Assembly: GCA_030147905.1 (NCBI GenBank)
Contig: JASBUM010000021.1
Coordinates: 1 to 10,226 of the forward strand
Source: Acidimangrovimonas sp.
Lineage (GTDB): Bacteria; Pseudomonadota; Alphaproteobacteria; Rhodobacterales; Rhodobacteraceae
Direction of reading: 5' to 3'
DNA: 10,226 nt
In this document: one piece after another, positions 1 through 6,274 of the stretch
Position numbering within the stretch: position 1 is the first letter of the stretch
How the letters are laid out: each line of letters begins with the position of its first letter
Made by a program: the position numbers and the translations under genes
The notes under the pieces: generated by a model
What the model was told of the DNA's origin: nothing
The model's database searches: none
What the model saw: the letters and a program-made list of their open reading frames with translations, nothing else

Positions 1-1
1 A

Positions 2-817
2 AAGCTGCGCATCACCGGCGGCGAGCCCCTGGTGCGGCGCGGGATCATGACCTTTTTCGAAGCCATGGGCCGACATCTCGAAACCGGCGCGTTGAAGGAG
101 CTGACGCTTACCACCAACGGGTCGCAACTGGGAAAATATGCGCGCGATCTGGCGGCTTGCGGGGTGCGGCGGGTCAATGTCTCGCTCGATACGCTGGATG
201 CCGAGAAATTCGCGCGGATCACCCGTTGGGGGCGGCTTGGCCAGGTGTTGGACGGGATCGCGGCGGCCAAGGCGGCGGGGCTCGCGGTCAAGATCAACAT
301 GGTCGCGCTCAAGGGCGTGAACGAAGACGAATTGTTCGACATGGTCGCCTGGTGCGCGCGCGAGGGCCATGACCTGACCTTCATCGAGGTCATGCCCATG
401 GGCGATCTGGGCAATGAGGATCGGCTCGACCAATTTTGGTCGCTTGACTATCTGCGTGCGCAACTGGCCACACGCTACCGGATCGCCGACCTGCCCGATC
501 GCACCGGCGGGCCGGCGCGTTACGTGCGGCTTGAGGAAAGCGGCCAGCGGATCGGCTTCATCACGCCATTGAGCCATAATTTCTGCGAAAGCTGCAACCG
601 GGTGCGCCTGACCTGCACCGGTGAGCTTTACATGTGCCTCGGCCAGGAGGATCGCGCCGATCTCCGTGCGCCCTTGCGTGCCAGCGCCGAGGATGCCGAT
701 CTGCGCGCGGCCATTCGCGCCGCGATCCTGCGCAAGCCCAAGGGCCATGATTTCGACTATTCGCGTCAGCAGGTCACGGGCCAGATGTCCCGCCATATGA
801 GCCATACCGGCGGCTAG
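2..817 (+). CDS. moaA: GTP 3',8-cyclase MoaA (molybdenum cofactor biosynthesis), 5'-truncated
   Basis: MoaA is a radical-SAM enzyme that, with MoaC, turns GTP into cyclic pyranopterin monophosphate, the first step of molybdenum cofactor synthesis in the cytoplasm. The visible 271 residues open with the radical-SAM GGEP motif ([10 protein letters not shown], residues 1-10). The C-terminal 4Fe-4S ligands are C195, C198 and C212, with the C-x2-C-x13-C spacing typical of MoaA (codons from about 584). The protein ends in the family's Gly-Gly tail (SHTGG, then TAG). By alignment of the cysteines from memory, about 65 N-terminal residues are off the window, including the CxxxCxxC motif for the other cluster. 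The GTG at 32 is an internal codon, not a start, because the frame and the family homology continue to the window edge. The gene appears intact inside the window. It converges on the amidohydrolase gene and is probably unrelated to it in function. Confidence 0.96.
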   Translation, partial: KLRITGGEPLVRRGIMTFFEAMGRHLETGALKELTLTTNGSQLGKYARDLAACGVRRVNVSLDTLDAEKFARITRWGRLGQVLDGIAAAKAAGLAVKINMVALKGVNEDELFDMVAWCAREGHDLTFIEVMPMGDLGNEDRLDQFWSLDYLRAQLATRYRIADLPDRTGGPARYVRLEESGQRIGFITPLSHNFCESCNRVRLTCTGELYMCLGQEDRADLRAPLRASAEDADLRAAIRAAILRKPKGHDFDYSRQQVTGQMSRHMSHTGG

Positions 818-938
818 GAGCCCTGAGCAGCGGATGAAGACCCGGACGCGGGGCGCACACGCGCCGGATCGACACGCTCCGGCTCGGGCTCGATGCGCGC
901 TCGTGGCGCCGGTGCCGAAGGGCGGCCCGGGCGGAGAA

Positions 939-990
939 CCGGGGGGCTGTCTGCCCCCCGCGCCCCCCGAGGATATTTTCGAACGAAAGA
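939..990. repeat. Rhodobacterales-type intergenic hairpin element, probable terminator of moaA
   Basis: A perfect 8-bp stem (C plus GGGGGGC at 940-947, pairing with GCCCCCCG at 953-960) closes a 5-base loop. It is followed by a second C-run (963-968) and the AT-rich block ATATTTTCGAACGAAAG (973-989), in which TTTCG and CGAAA form a small inverted repeat. From memory, elements of this form (G-run, C-run, then a block like GATATTTTCG followed by an A-rich tail) recur downstream of genes in Rhodobacteraceae. The TATTTTC tail would give weak rho-independent termination for plus-strand transcripts. The stem can also fold on the minus strand. Whether it is truly dispersed in this genome cannot be seen from one copy. 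Confidence 0.55.
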
Positions 991-1043
991 TCCGTGCAGC
1001 GCCGAGAGCCAGGTATTCGCTGCGGATGAAACGCCGCCGGCAC

Positions 1044-1071
1044 GGGCCGGGTTTCCGCCTGCCGCCGGCCC
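1044..1071 (-). terminator. GC hairpin just downstream of the amidohydrolase stop codon
   Basis: A 7-bp inverted repeat, GGGCCGG at 1044-1050 with CCGGCCC at 1065-1071, encloses a 14-base loop. It begins about 9 bases past the amidohydrolase stop on the minus strand. No T-run follows it, so it may be an mRNA-stabilising or pausing hairpin rather than a complete intrinsic terminator. Short GC inverted repeats also arise by chance in DNA of this composition. Confidence 0.3.
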
Positions 1072-1080
1072 CTGACCTTC

Positions 1081-2247
1081 CTAGGCCGCCGGCATCCGCT
1101 CTTCCACCATGCCCGCATACCAGCTCGAGCCGAAGGGTATGGCGTCGTCATCGAAATTGTATTGCGGGTGGTGGACCATGGCGGTCGCGCCGTTGCCGAC
1201 GAAGATATAGGCGCCCGGGCGTTCGTTCAGCATGAAGGAGAAATCCTCGGCCCCCATCAGCGGCGCGATCGACATGTCGACGTCGCCGGCGATGGCGCGG
1301 GCGGCACGTGCGGCGTGTTCGGTGTTCTCGGGTGTGTTCATCGTCACCGGATAGCCGCGCATGTAATTGACCTCGGCCGTCGCACCGAAAGTCCGTGCGG
1401 TACCCTCGGCGATCTCGCGAAGGCGTGTTTCGGTGAAGTCCTGAACCTTCGGGTCGAGCGTGCGCACCGTGCCGCGCAGGGTCACGGTCTGGGGAATGAC
1501 GTTGAAGGCGGTGCTTTCGGTCTGGAAGCTGGTGACCGAAACGACGACTTGGATAAGCGGATCGACATTGCGGCTGGCAATGGTCTGCAGCGCAAGTACG
1601 ATATGGCTGGCGACGACGGTAGTGTCGATGCAATCGTGGGGTTTGGCCGCATGGCCGCCCTTGCCGGTGACCAGCACCTCAAACTGGTCGGCCGCGGCCA
1701 TCATCGCCCCCGGACGGATGGCGAAGGCGCCCACGGGAATGCCCGGCATGTTGTGCATGCCATAGACTTCCTGGATGTTCCACCGATCGAGCATGCCGTC
1801 CTCGACCATCTCGCGTCCGCCGCCGCCGCCTTCCTCGGCAGGCTGGAAGATGACCACCGCGGTGCCGTCGAAATTGCGGGTCTCGGCGAGATATTTGGCC
1901 GCCCCCAGAAGCATGGCAGTATGGCCGTCATGTCCGCAAGCGTGCATCTTGCCCGGGACTTTCGAGGCATATTCGACGCCGGTCGCCTCGTTGATCGGCA
2001 GCGCGTCCATGTCGGCGCGCAGCCCGATGACCCGCCCGGCGCTGTCGCTCTTGCCGCGGATCACGCCGACGACACCGGTGCGGCCGATCCCTTCGACGAC
2101 CTCGTCGCAGCCGAATTCACGCAGTTTCCCGGCAACGATTCCGGCAGTGCGGTGGGTGTCGAACAGAAGCTCGGGATTTTCATGAAAATCCCGTCGCCAC
2201 GCGGTGATCTCGGGCAGCATTTCGGCAAAGCGGTTCTTGATCGGCAT
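1081..2247 (-). CDS. M20D family amidohydrolase (hippurate hydrolase / N-acyl-L-amino acid amidohydrolase type)
   Basis: This 388-residue protein is the usual length for the HipO/AbgB/IAA-amino-acid-hydrolase branch of the M20 metallopeptidases. These are cytoplasmic two-metal enzymes that cleave the amide bond of N-acyl or N-aroyl amino acids. Visible family motifs are RADMDALPI (77-85), HACGHDGHT (102-110) with metal ligands C104 and H106, QPAEEGGGG (135-143) with probable catalytic E138 and ligand E139, H165 in YGMHNMPG, MGAEDFSF (331-338) and the C-terminal ligand H359 in VHHPQYNFDD. There is no signal peptide. The start at 2247 is supported by AGGGAG (2255-2260) 7 bases upstream. It is the last of three minus-strand genes and lies 140 bases after the flavoprotein gene, so it may be on the same transcript or have its own promoter. 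The exact acyl group and amino acid cannot be told; this branch is broad in substrate. Confidence 0.93.
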   Translation of the reverse strand: MPIKNRFAEMLPEITAWRRDFHENPELLFDTHRTAGIVAGKLREFGCDEVVEGIGRTGVVGVIRGKSDSAGRVIGLRADMDALPINEATGVEYASKVPGKMHACGHDGHTAMLLGAAKYLAETRNFDGTAVVIFQPAEEGGGGGREMVEDGMLDRWNIQEVYGMHNMPGIPVGAFAIRPGAMMAAADQFEVLVTGKGGHAAKPHDCIDTTVVASHIVLALQTIASRNVDPLIQVVVSVTSFQTESTAFNVIPQTVTLRGTVRTLDPKVQDFTETRLREIAEGTARTFGATAEVNYMRGYPVTMNTPENTEHAARAARAIAGDVDMSIAPLMGAEDFSFMLNERPGAYIFVGNGATAMVHHPQYNFDDDAIPFGSSWYAGMVEERMPAA

Positions 2248-2387
2248 ATTTCAACTCCCTGACGGTTGGCTGCGGATCCTCTGCCCGGGCGCCGCCCCGG
2301 CCGCGATTGCGCAAGTGCCCGCCGTGATGATGGCAGGGCCGCCCGGGGCGGCCACCGGCGCGATCGTGGCGCAATTCGACGGGCGCA
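2248..2387 (-). other. Gap between flavoprotein and amidohydrolase genes, with GC inverted repeat
   Basis: This 140-base spacer separates two genes of the same strand. Besides the amidohydrolase ribosome binding site (2255-2260), it holds a perfect 7-bp inverted repeat with a 3-base loop, GGCCGCC at 2337-2343 and GGCGGCC at 2347-2353. The repeat lies about 35 bases downstream of the flavoprotein stop. No T-run follows it, so termination is uncertain; it may only reduce read-through. I see no clear -35/-10 pair and no small gene in the spacer. Confidence 0.4.
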
Positions 2388-3890
2388 TCAAGAGCCGGGG
2401 GCCGGCATTCGCGCGACGGACAGCCAGCCTCCGGCGGGGCGCGCCAGGCGGTCGGGATCGAAGGCCGACAGGTCCACAGCCACCGCCTGTCCGGCGATCA
2501 GTTCGGCCAGCACCCGGCCGACCGCGGGTGCGAGGCCGAAGCCGTGACCGCTGAAGCCGGTGGCGAGCACAAGGCCGGGCAGCGCCGACAACGGACCGAT
2601 GGCGGGCAGCGCATCGGGGGTGGTGTCGATCATGCCGGCCCAGGCGCGGGCGATCACCGGCCGGTCTGCACCGGGGAAGGACCGGGCGAAGGCATCGGCC
2701 ATCCGCTTCAGCATCGTCATGTCGGGGCGCGGGTCGAGGATCCGCATCCGCTCGAACGGCGAGATCCGGTCGAACGCCCAGTGCCGCGGCGTGCCCCAGG
2801 CGTCGGGATAGCCGCCGGGTGCTGCGGGCCGAAAGCGCGTGCCGGCCCGGGCCTGCCATGCGGTGGCGGCGAAGCGGCCCAGAAGACGGAAGGCATCGGG
2901 TCCGATCAGCATCTCCTGGAAATCGCCGTGCGCAATCGTGTAGCCGCCGTCGAGCCGCCGGCGAAAGGCGAGATGCCCGTCGGATGCGCCGCCCTCGAAG
3001 ACCGAGGGCATAGCCGCGGTGGCAGCCACGCTGGAGCGGACCGACAATTGCGCCAGCGCGACCCCGTGACGGCGCAACAGAAGCGAGGACCACGCCCCGC
3101 CGGCGAGCACGACGCAACCGGCGGCAATGGCGCCCGCTTCCGTCACCACGCCGGCCACGCGCCCAGCCGCCAGATCGAGGCCCCGCACCGCGCAATGCTC
3201 GGCTATGGTCACCCCGGCCCCCCGTGCGGCGCGGGCAAGCGCGGCCATCGTCGCGCCGGGCTCCGCACGCCCGTCCTCGGCGGTGTAGAGCCCGCCCTCG
3301 AGCCCACCGGGCCACGGCGTGGCGGCGGCGGGCAGCAGCGCGCGCACGCCGGCGCTGTCGCATAGCTCCGTGCCGGGCGACGCGGCACGGTTGCGCTCCG
3401 CCCAAGCGGCGTGGCGCGCCATCCGCCGCGCGTCGCGGGCGATGTAGAGAACGCCCGTCTCGCGATAGCCGGGATCGGCGCCGGTCTCGGCCGCCAGCCC
3501 CCGCCAACGCGCGCGCGCCACCATCATCAACGGCAGTTCGGCCGGATCGCGGCCCTGTGCACGCACCCAGCCCCAGTTGCGCCCGCTCTGCTCGGAGCCG
3601 ACGCGCCCCTTCTCGCACAGAACCACGCGAAGGCCCGCGCGCGCCAGATCCCACGCGGTGACCATGCCCGCGATGCCGCCGCCGATAACCACGACGTCGG
3701 CACGCCGGGGCAGCGGCGGGCGCTCGGCCGGCGCGGTGACGGGGCTGCCGGCGACATCATGGGCGGGCAGACCACCGGCCGCGCCCGGCCCGGACGGCGC
3801 GGATATCGGCGGCGGGTCCTGCGGCACCGGCGGCGGCGGATCGGATGGCGGCGACGGCGGCGGGACCCCGGCTTGCCTGTCCTCGGTCAT
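2388..3890 (-). CDS. FAD-dependent oxidoreductase of the DAO superfamily (DadA/PuuB-like) with proline-rich N-terminal extension
   Basis: This 500-residue flavoprotein probably oxidises an amine or amino acid to an imine with FAD, as D-amino-acid dehydrogenases and gamma-glutamylputrescine oxidases do. The Rossmann FAD motif is VVVIGGGIAGMVTAWDLARAG (glycines 70, 72, 75), with E93 at the end of beta-2 (LCEKG) as the likely ribose contact. SGRNWGWVR (102-110), GMIDTTPDALPAIGP (419-433) and ATGFSGHGFGLAPAVG (443-458) are typical DAO-fold segments near the flavin. Residues 1-61 are a proline-rich tail not seen in ordinary members, which are about 430-440 residues long. ATG at 3888-3890 overlaps the stop of the upstream ArgE-like gene by 4 bases (ATGA). 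I see no good ribosome binding site there, so translation is probably coupled. No ATG, GTG or TTG lies in frame between codon 1 and the GTG at V67 inside the first beta strand, so the extended start is hard to avoid. The substrate is unknown. Confidence 0.88.
   Translation of the reverse strand: MTEDRQAGVPPPSPPSDPPPPVPQDPPPISAPSGPGAAGGLPAHDVAGSPVTAPAERPPLPRRADVVVIGGGIAGMVTAWDLARAGLRVVLCEKGRVGSEQSGRNWGWVRAQGRDPAELPLMMVARARWRGLAAETGADPGYRETGVLYIARDARRMARHAAWAERNRAASPGTELCDSAGVRALLPAAATPWPGGLEGGLYTAEDGRAEPGATMAALARAARGAGVTIAEHCAVRGLDLAAGRVAGVVTEAGAIAAGCVVLAGGAWSSLLLRRHGVALAQLSVRSSVAATAAMPSVFEGGASDGHLAFRRRLDGGYTIAHGDFQEMLIGPDAFRLLGRFAATAWQARAGTRFRPAAPGGYPDAWGTPRHWAFDRISPFERMRILDPRPDMTMLKRMADAFARSFPGADRPVIARAWAGMIDTTPDALPAIGPLSALPGLVLATGFSGHGFGLAPAVGRVLAELIAGQAVAVDLSAFDPDRLARPAGGWLSVARMPAPGS
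3708..3890 (-). other. Proline-rich, low-complexity N-terminal region of the flavoprotein
   Basis: Codons 1-61 of the oxidoreductase contain 21 prolines, including runs such as PPPPVPQDPPP (18-28), and then give way sharply to the FAD-binding fold at about residue 64. The DNA is made of CCG/CCC repeats, which are prone to slippage. The segment has no hydrophobic stretch or twin-arginine motif, so it does not look like a signal peptide. It is likely a disordered tail. Confidence 0.75.
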
Positions 3891-5047
3891 GATGCCAGGT
3901 GATCGACCAATGCACGCATGAAAGCCTCGCCCTGCGCAAGCTGATCGAGCGAAAGATACTCGTCGGCCTGATGCGCCTGGGCGATGTCGCCCGGCCCGCA
4001 GATCACCGCCGAATAGCCCGCCTGCTGGAACTGGCCGGCTTCGGTTCCGTAGCTGACGACGCGGGTGGCATTGTCACCCGTCAGCCGCCGGGCGAGCGCC
4101 TCGGCCGCACCGCCCCGCTCGGGCGCGAGGGGGGGGACGTGGAACCGCTGCGTCACCGTGACCCCGGCCCCGGGATGCACGGCCGCCATCGCCTCGGACA
4201 GGCGCGCGGCCTCGGACCTGTAGGCCGCGTCCCATGCCTCCATCGCTTCATCCGGGATCACGCGGAAATCCATGCTGAAGCGGCAGTCCTGGGCGGTGAT
4301 GTTATGGGCGGTGCCGCCTTCTATCATGCCGACATGGACCGTGGTCCACGGCGGATCGAAGGGACTGTCGCCCCCTTCGGCCGCGGCGCGGTTCGCGGCA
4401 TTGGCCGCATTGGCCCATTCGATCAGCCGCGCGCCCTCCATGATCGCGCTGACCCCGCGATCCAGAAGCGACGAATGCACCGCGTGGCCGCGCAGATGGG
4501 TGGCCAGGCCAAGCCCGCCCTTGTGACCGGTGACGACGCCCATCATCGACGGCTCGCCGACCACCACCGCCGCGGCGGGCGGCAGGATGCCGCGCATCGC
4601 CTCGATCATCGGCGGCGCGCCGGTGCAGCCCACCTCCTCGTCATAGCTCAGCGCGATCTGGAGCGGTCGGCGGATACCCCGTTCCAGCGCCAGCGGCACC
4701 GCCCAGAGCGCGAGCGCGTCGAAACCCTTCATGTCGCAGGCCCCGCGCCCGTAAAGCCGCCCGTCCCGCTCGGTCAGCACGAAGGGATCGCTCGTCCATG
4801 CCTGGCCATCCACCGGCACCACGTCGGTATGGCCGGACAGAACCACGCCGCCCGCGACCTCGGGGCCGACATTGGCGAAAATTGCGGCCTTCGTCCCCTC
4901 GGCGTTGGGCACCCGGTGGGCGCGTACCCCCCATTGCCCAAGGTATTCCTCGACCCAGTCGATCAGGGGCAGGTTGCTGTCGCGGCTGACCGTGGGAAAT
5001 GCGACCAGCCGTTCGAGAATCGCACGGGCACTCGGTCTTTCTGGCAT
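3887..5047 (-). CDS. argE: M20 family deacylase, acetylornithine deacetylase (ArgE) type
   Basis: This cytoplasmic two-zinc hydrolase of 386 residues matches ArgE in length and motifs. ArgE removes the acetyl group from N2-acetylornithine; relatives act on other N-acyl amino acids. Metal ligands and catalytic residues visible are H73 with D75 (SGHTDVVPVDG), bridging D105 (GACDMKG), catalytic E137 with ligand E138 (YDEEVGC), E165 (VGEPS) and H359 (AQAHQADEYLS). A dimerisation (lid) domain lies between about 175 and 290. I chose ATG at 5045-5047 over an in-frame ATG at 5077 because AGGAG (5055-5059) sits 7 bases upstream and the protein then starts like other ArgE proteins (PERPSARAILERLVAFPTVS). 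It is the first gene of the minus-strand group and overlaps the flavoprotein start by 4 bases. Its place beside an oxidase and an importer suggests a catabolic role rather than arginine biosynthesis, but this is inference. The symbol is a family-level assignment. Confidence 0.88.
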   Translation of the reverse strand: MPERPSARAILERLVAFPTVSRDSNLPLIDWVEEYLGQWGVRAHRVPNAEGTKAAIFANVGPEVAGGVVLSGHTDVVPVDGQAWTSDPFVLTERDGRLYGRGACDMKGFDALALWAVPLALERGIRRPLQIALSYDEEVGCTGAPPMIEAMRGILPPAAAVVVGEPSMMGVVTGHKGGLGLATHLRGHAVHSSLLDRGVSAIMEGARLIEWANAANAANRAAAEGGDSPFDPPWTTVHVGMIEGGTAHNITAQDCRFSMDFRVIPDEAMEAWDAAYRSEAARLSEAMAAVHPGAGVTVTQRFHVPPLAPERGGAAEALARRLTGDNATRVVSYGTEAGQFQQAGYSAVICGPGDIAQAHQADEYLSLDQLAQGEAFMRALVDHLAS

Positions 5048-5054
5048 CGCTCGT

Positions 5055-5059
5055 CTCCT
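5055..5059 (-). promoter_or_regulatory. Ribosome binding site deciding the ArgE-type start
   Basis: AGGAG on the minus strand is 7 bases from ATG at 5047. The alternative upstream ATG at 5077 has no comparable site and would add ten non-conserved residues. Confidence 0.75.
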
Positions 5060-5095
5060 GCTGTGGGGCGGTGGCAAAGCCTCGCCGCGACGGAC

Positions 5096-5154
5096 CGGCA
5101 GGTCAAGGGACGGCTCGCGCCGAAGTTGTGACCGTGACGGCAGGTCACGGGGCG
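5096..5154. repeat. Two direct repeats of CGGCAGGTCAnGGGnCG, 42 bases apart
   Basis: Copy one is at 5096-5112 and copy two at 5138-5154. They match at 15 of 17 positions, and the spacing of 42 bases equals four turns of B-DNA. A weaker third match (GCCGGTCAACG, 5209-5219) lies closer to the importer gene. Repeats on the same helix face in a divergent promoter region suggest operator sites for a cooperative regulator. The regulator is not in the window. Confidence 0.5.
5128..5148. promoter_or_regulatory. Inverted repeat GTGACC-N9-GGTCAC, candidate operator
   Basis: Two perfect 6-base arms (5128-5133 and 5143-5148) are separated by 9 bases, and their centres lie 15 bases apart. A second GTGAC (5134-5138) follows the left arm directly. 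The right arm is shared with the second direct-repeat copy. The form suits a dimeric transcription factor, but the family cannot be named. Confidence 0.4.
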
Positions 5155-5171
5155 AGAAACGGTATTGCCGC

Positions 5172-5202
5172 GCGATAAAAAATCGCTAACACTTCCCGTC
5201 AA
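5172..5202 (-). promoter_or_regulatory. Candidate minus-strand promoter for the catabolic genes, overlapping an A5-centred palindrome
   Basis: On the minus strand TTGACG (5197-5202) matches the -35 consensus at 5 of 6 positions, and TTTTAT (5175-5180) matches the -10 at 4 of 6, with a 16-base spacer. The -10 lies inside the perfect palindrome GCGATAAAAAATCGC (5172-5186), so a protein bound there would block the promoter. This is a consensus match only. Transcription would begin near 5168, about 120 bases from the ArgE-type start. Confidence 0.35.
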
Positions 5203-5254
5203 TCCAGGGCCGGTCAACGAACCGTCGCCAAAAAGACCAAAAAAACAAACTCTT

Positions 5255-5260
5255 GGGGAG
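5255..5260 (+). promoter_or_regulatory. Ribosome binding site deciding the first importer ATPase start
   Basis: GGGGAG lies 6 bases from ATG at 5267. The frame stays open upstream to an ATG at 5165, but the extra 34 residues would be lysine/proline-rich, unlike the family, and would be read from the promoter region. Confidence 0.8.
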
Positions 5261-5266
5261 TGTCAT

Positions 5267-6274
5267 ATGCCCGATGGGGCGCGTCCCGTCCTTGACGTCA
5301 AGGACCTTGAGACCATTTTCACCACGCGCGGCGGAAAGGTTCACGCGGTCAATTCCGTCAGCTTCGACCTGCGTCCGGGCGAGCTTCTGGGCGTGGTCGG
5401 AGAAAGCGGATCGGGCAAGTCGGTGACGATGATGTCGCTGATCCGGCTGTTGCCGACACCGCCGGCCGATGTCTGCGGCGGCAGCGTCCTGTTCGGCGGC
5501 GAGGACCTGCTGAAATGCTCCGAGGAGAAGCTGCGCGCGGTCCGCGGGGCCGAGATCGGCTTCATCTTCCAGGACCCGATGACCAGCCTCAACCCGGTCT
5601 TCACCGTGGGCTTCCAGATCATGGAACCGCTGCGCAAGCACATGGGCATGAACAAGGCGCAGGCCGCTGCCCGCGCGGCCGAACTGCTGGAACTGGTCGG
5701 CATTTCCGACGCGCGGCGGCGGCTGAAGGATTATCCGCACCAGTTCTCCGGCGGGATGCGCCAGCGGGTGATGATCGCCATCGCGCTTGCCTGCGATCCC
5801 AAGGTGCTGATCGCCGATGAGCCGACCACCGCGCTCGACGTCACGATCCAGGCGCAGATCCTCGAGCTGGTGCGCGACCTGCGTCAGAAGCTGGGCATGG
5901 CGATCATCTGGATCACCCATGATCTTGGGGTGATCGCCGGCATCGCCGACCGGGTGATGGTGATGTATGGCGGCCAGGTGGTGGAACAGGCGCCGGTACG
6001 CGAATTGTTCCGCAACCCCCAGCATCCCTATACGCGGGCGCTGTTGCAGACCGTCCCGGGGGTCCTGGGCGAACGGCCCGAGAAGCTCAACGTCATCCAG
6101 GGGCAGCCGCCGATCCTGATGGCACCGCCCGATGCATGCGCCTTCCGCGACCGCTGCGCGCATGCCGGCGCCCGCTGCGGCCGCGAGAACCCGCGCCGCC
6201 GGCTCGTGGGCGGGCCGGGCCATGACGTTGCCTGTTTCTGGGATCCGGCCACAGGGGAGATCCGCGATGCTTGA
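5267..6274 (+). CDS. Peptide/opine/nickel-family ABC importer ATP-binding protein, DppD type
   Basis: This 335-residue cytoplasmic ATPase pairs with the next gene product to power a Dpp/Opp-family importer. In order: Walker A GESGSGKS (45-52), Q-loop Q102 ([10 protein letters not shown], the form typical of this family), signature SGGMRQR (161-167), Walker B LIADEP with D184 and E185, and H-loop H218 (ITHDLGV). The oligopeptide-transporter C-terminal domain follows, with four cysteines, C291, C297, C304 and C323. Their C-x5-C-x6-C-x18-C spacing matches a motif conserved in this family and linked in one mycobacterial OppD structure to a 4Fe-4S cluster (from memory). It is the first gene of the plus-strand operon and overlaps the next ATPase by 8 bases. 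The transported substrate cannot be read from an ATPase. Confidence 0.95.
   Translation: MPDGARPVLDVKDLETIFTTRGGKVHAVNSVSFDLRPGELLGVVGESGSGKSVTMMSLIRLLPTPPADVCGGSVLFGGEDLLKCSEEKLRAVRGAEIGFIFQDPMTSLNPVFTVGFQIMEPLRKHMGMNKAQAAARAAELLELVGISDARRRLKDYPHQFSGGMRQRVMIAIALACDPKVLIADEPTTALDVTIQAQILELVRDLRQKLGMAIIWITHDLGVIAGIADRVMVMYGGQVVEQAPVRELFRNPQHPYTRALLQTVPGVLGERPEKLNVIQGQPPILMAPPDACAFRDRCAHAGARCGRENPRRRLVGGPGHDVACFWDPATGEIRDA
6254..6259 (+). promoter_or_regulatory. Ribosome binding site deciding the second importer ATPase start
   Basis: GGGGAG inside the end of the first ATPase gene lies 7 bases from ATG at 6267. A second in-frame ATG at 6282 is closer to the conserved domain but lacks its own site. 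Confidence 0.7.

Larger units (their letters stand above)
818..1080. other. Convergent intergenic region between moaA and the amidohydrolase gene
   Basis: This stretch of 263 bases lies between the stop codons of two genes that point at each other, so it should hold transcription terminators for both. It contains one strong G-run/C-run hairpin (940-960) followed by a short AT-rich tail, and a second GC hairpin (1044-1071) next to the amidohydrolase stop. Small open frames cross it on both strands, but they have arginine/proline-rich translations, no convincing ribosome binding site and no recognisable motif. I see no gene here. Confidence 0.8.
5048..5266. promoter_or_regulatory. Divergent control region between the catabolic genes and the ABC importer
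   Basis: These 219 bases separate the outward-facing starts at 5047 (minus) and 5267 (plus) and must hold the promoters of both groups. It is the only clearly A-rich part of the window outside the intergenic element near 975 (A-runs near 5177-5182 and 5229-5247). It contains a 17-base direct repeat with a 42-base period (5096 and 5138), the inverted repeat GTGACC/GGTCAC (5128-5148), a palindrome around A5 (5172-5186) and a candidate minus-strand promoter. No regulator gene lies next to it in the window. Confidence 0.7.

Noticed and set aside
32..34. GTG as a possible start of moaA
   Set aside because: The MoaA sequence, including the GGEP motif, continues in frame to the window edge, so this is an internal valine codon.
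834..1235. Small plus-strand open frame starting after moaA
   Set aside because: It runs through the hairpin element and into the 3' end of the opposing gene; Pro/Arg-rich with no recognisable ribosome binding site.
1162..2262. Plus-strand open frame of 366 codons opposite the amidohydrolase
   Set aside because: Antisense shadow; the minus strand has the full set of M20D metal-binding motifs and a good ribosome binding site.
2251..3654. Second minus-strand frame of 467 codons over the flavoprotein gene and the following gap
   Set aside because: Out-of-frame reading of the flavoprotein gene; an arginine-rich translation without motifs, whereas the chosen frame has the FAD fold.
3899..5131. 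Plus-strand open frame of 410 codons opposite the ArgE-type gene
   Set aside because: Antisense shadow with a His/Arg-rich translation; the minus strand shows all ArgE catalytic residues.
5126..5154. Possible plus-strand -35 TTGTGA at 5126
   Set aside because: No acceptable -10 lies 16-18 bases downstream; the sequence there is GGGGCG.
5165..5266. N-terminal extension of the first ATPase from ATG 5165
   Set aside because: The extra residues are not family-like and overlap the promoter region; ATG 5267 has a strong GGGGAG site.
6132..6266. N-terminal extension of the second ATPase from ATG 6132
   Set aside because: It would overlap the conserved 3' end of the first ATPase by about 140 bases and encodes low-complexity Ala/Arg; ATG 6267 has GGGGAG at 7 bases.
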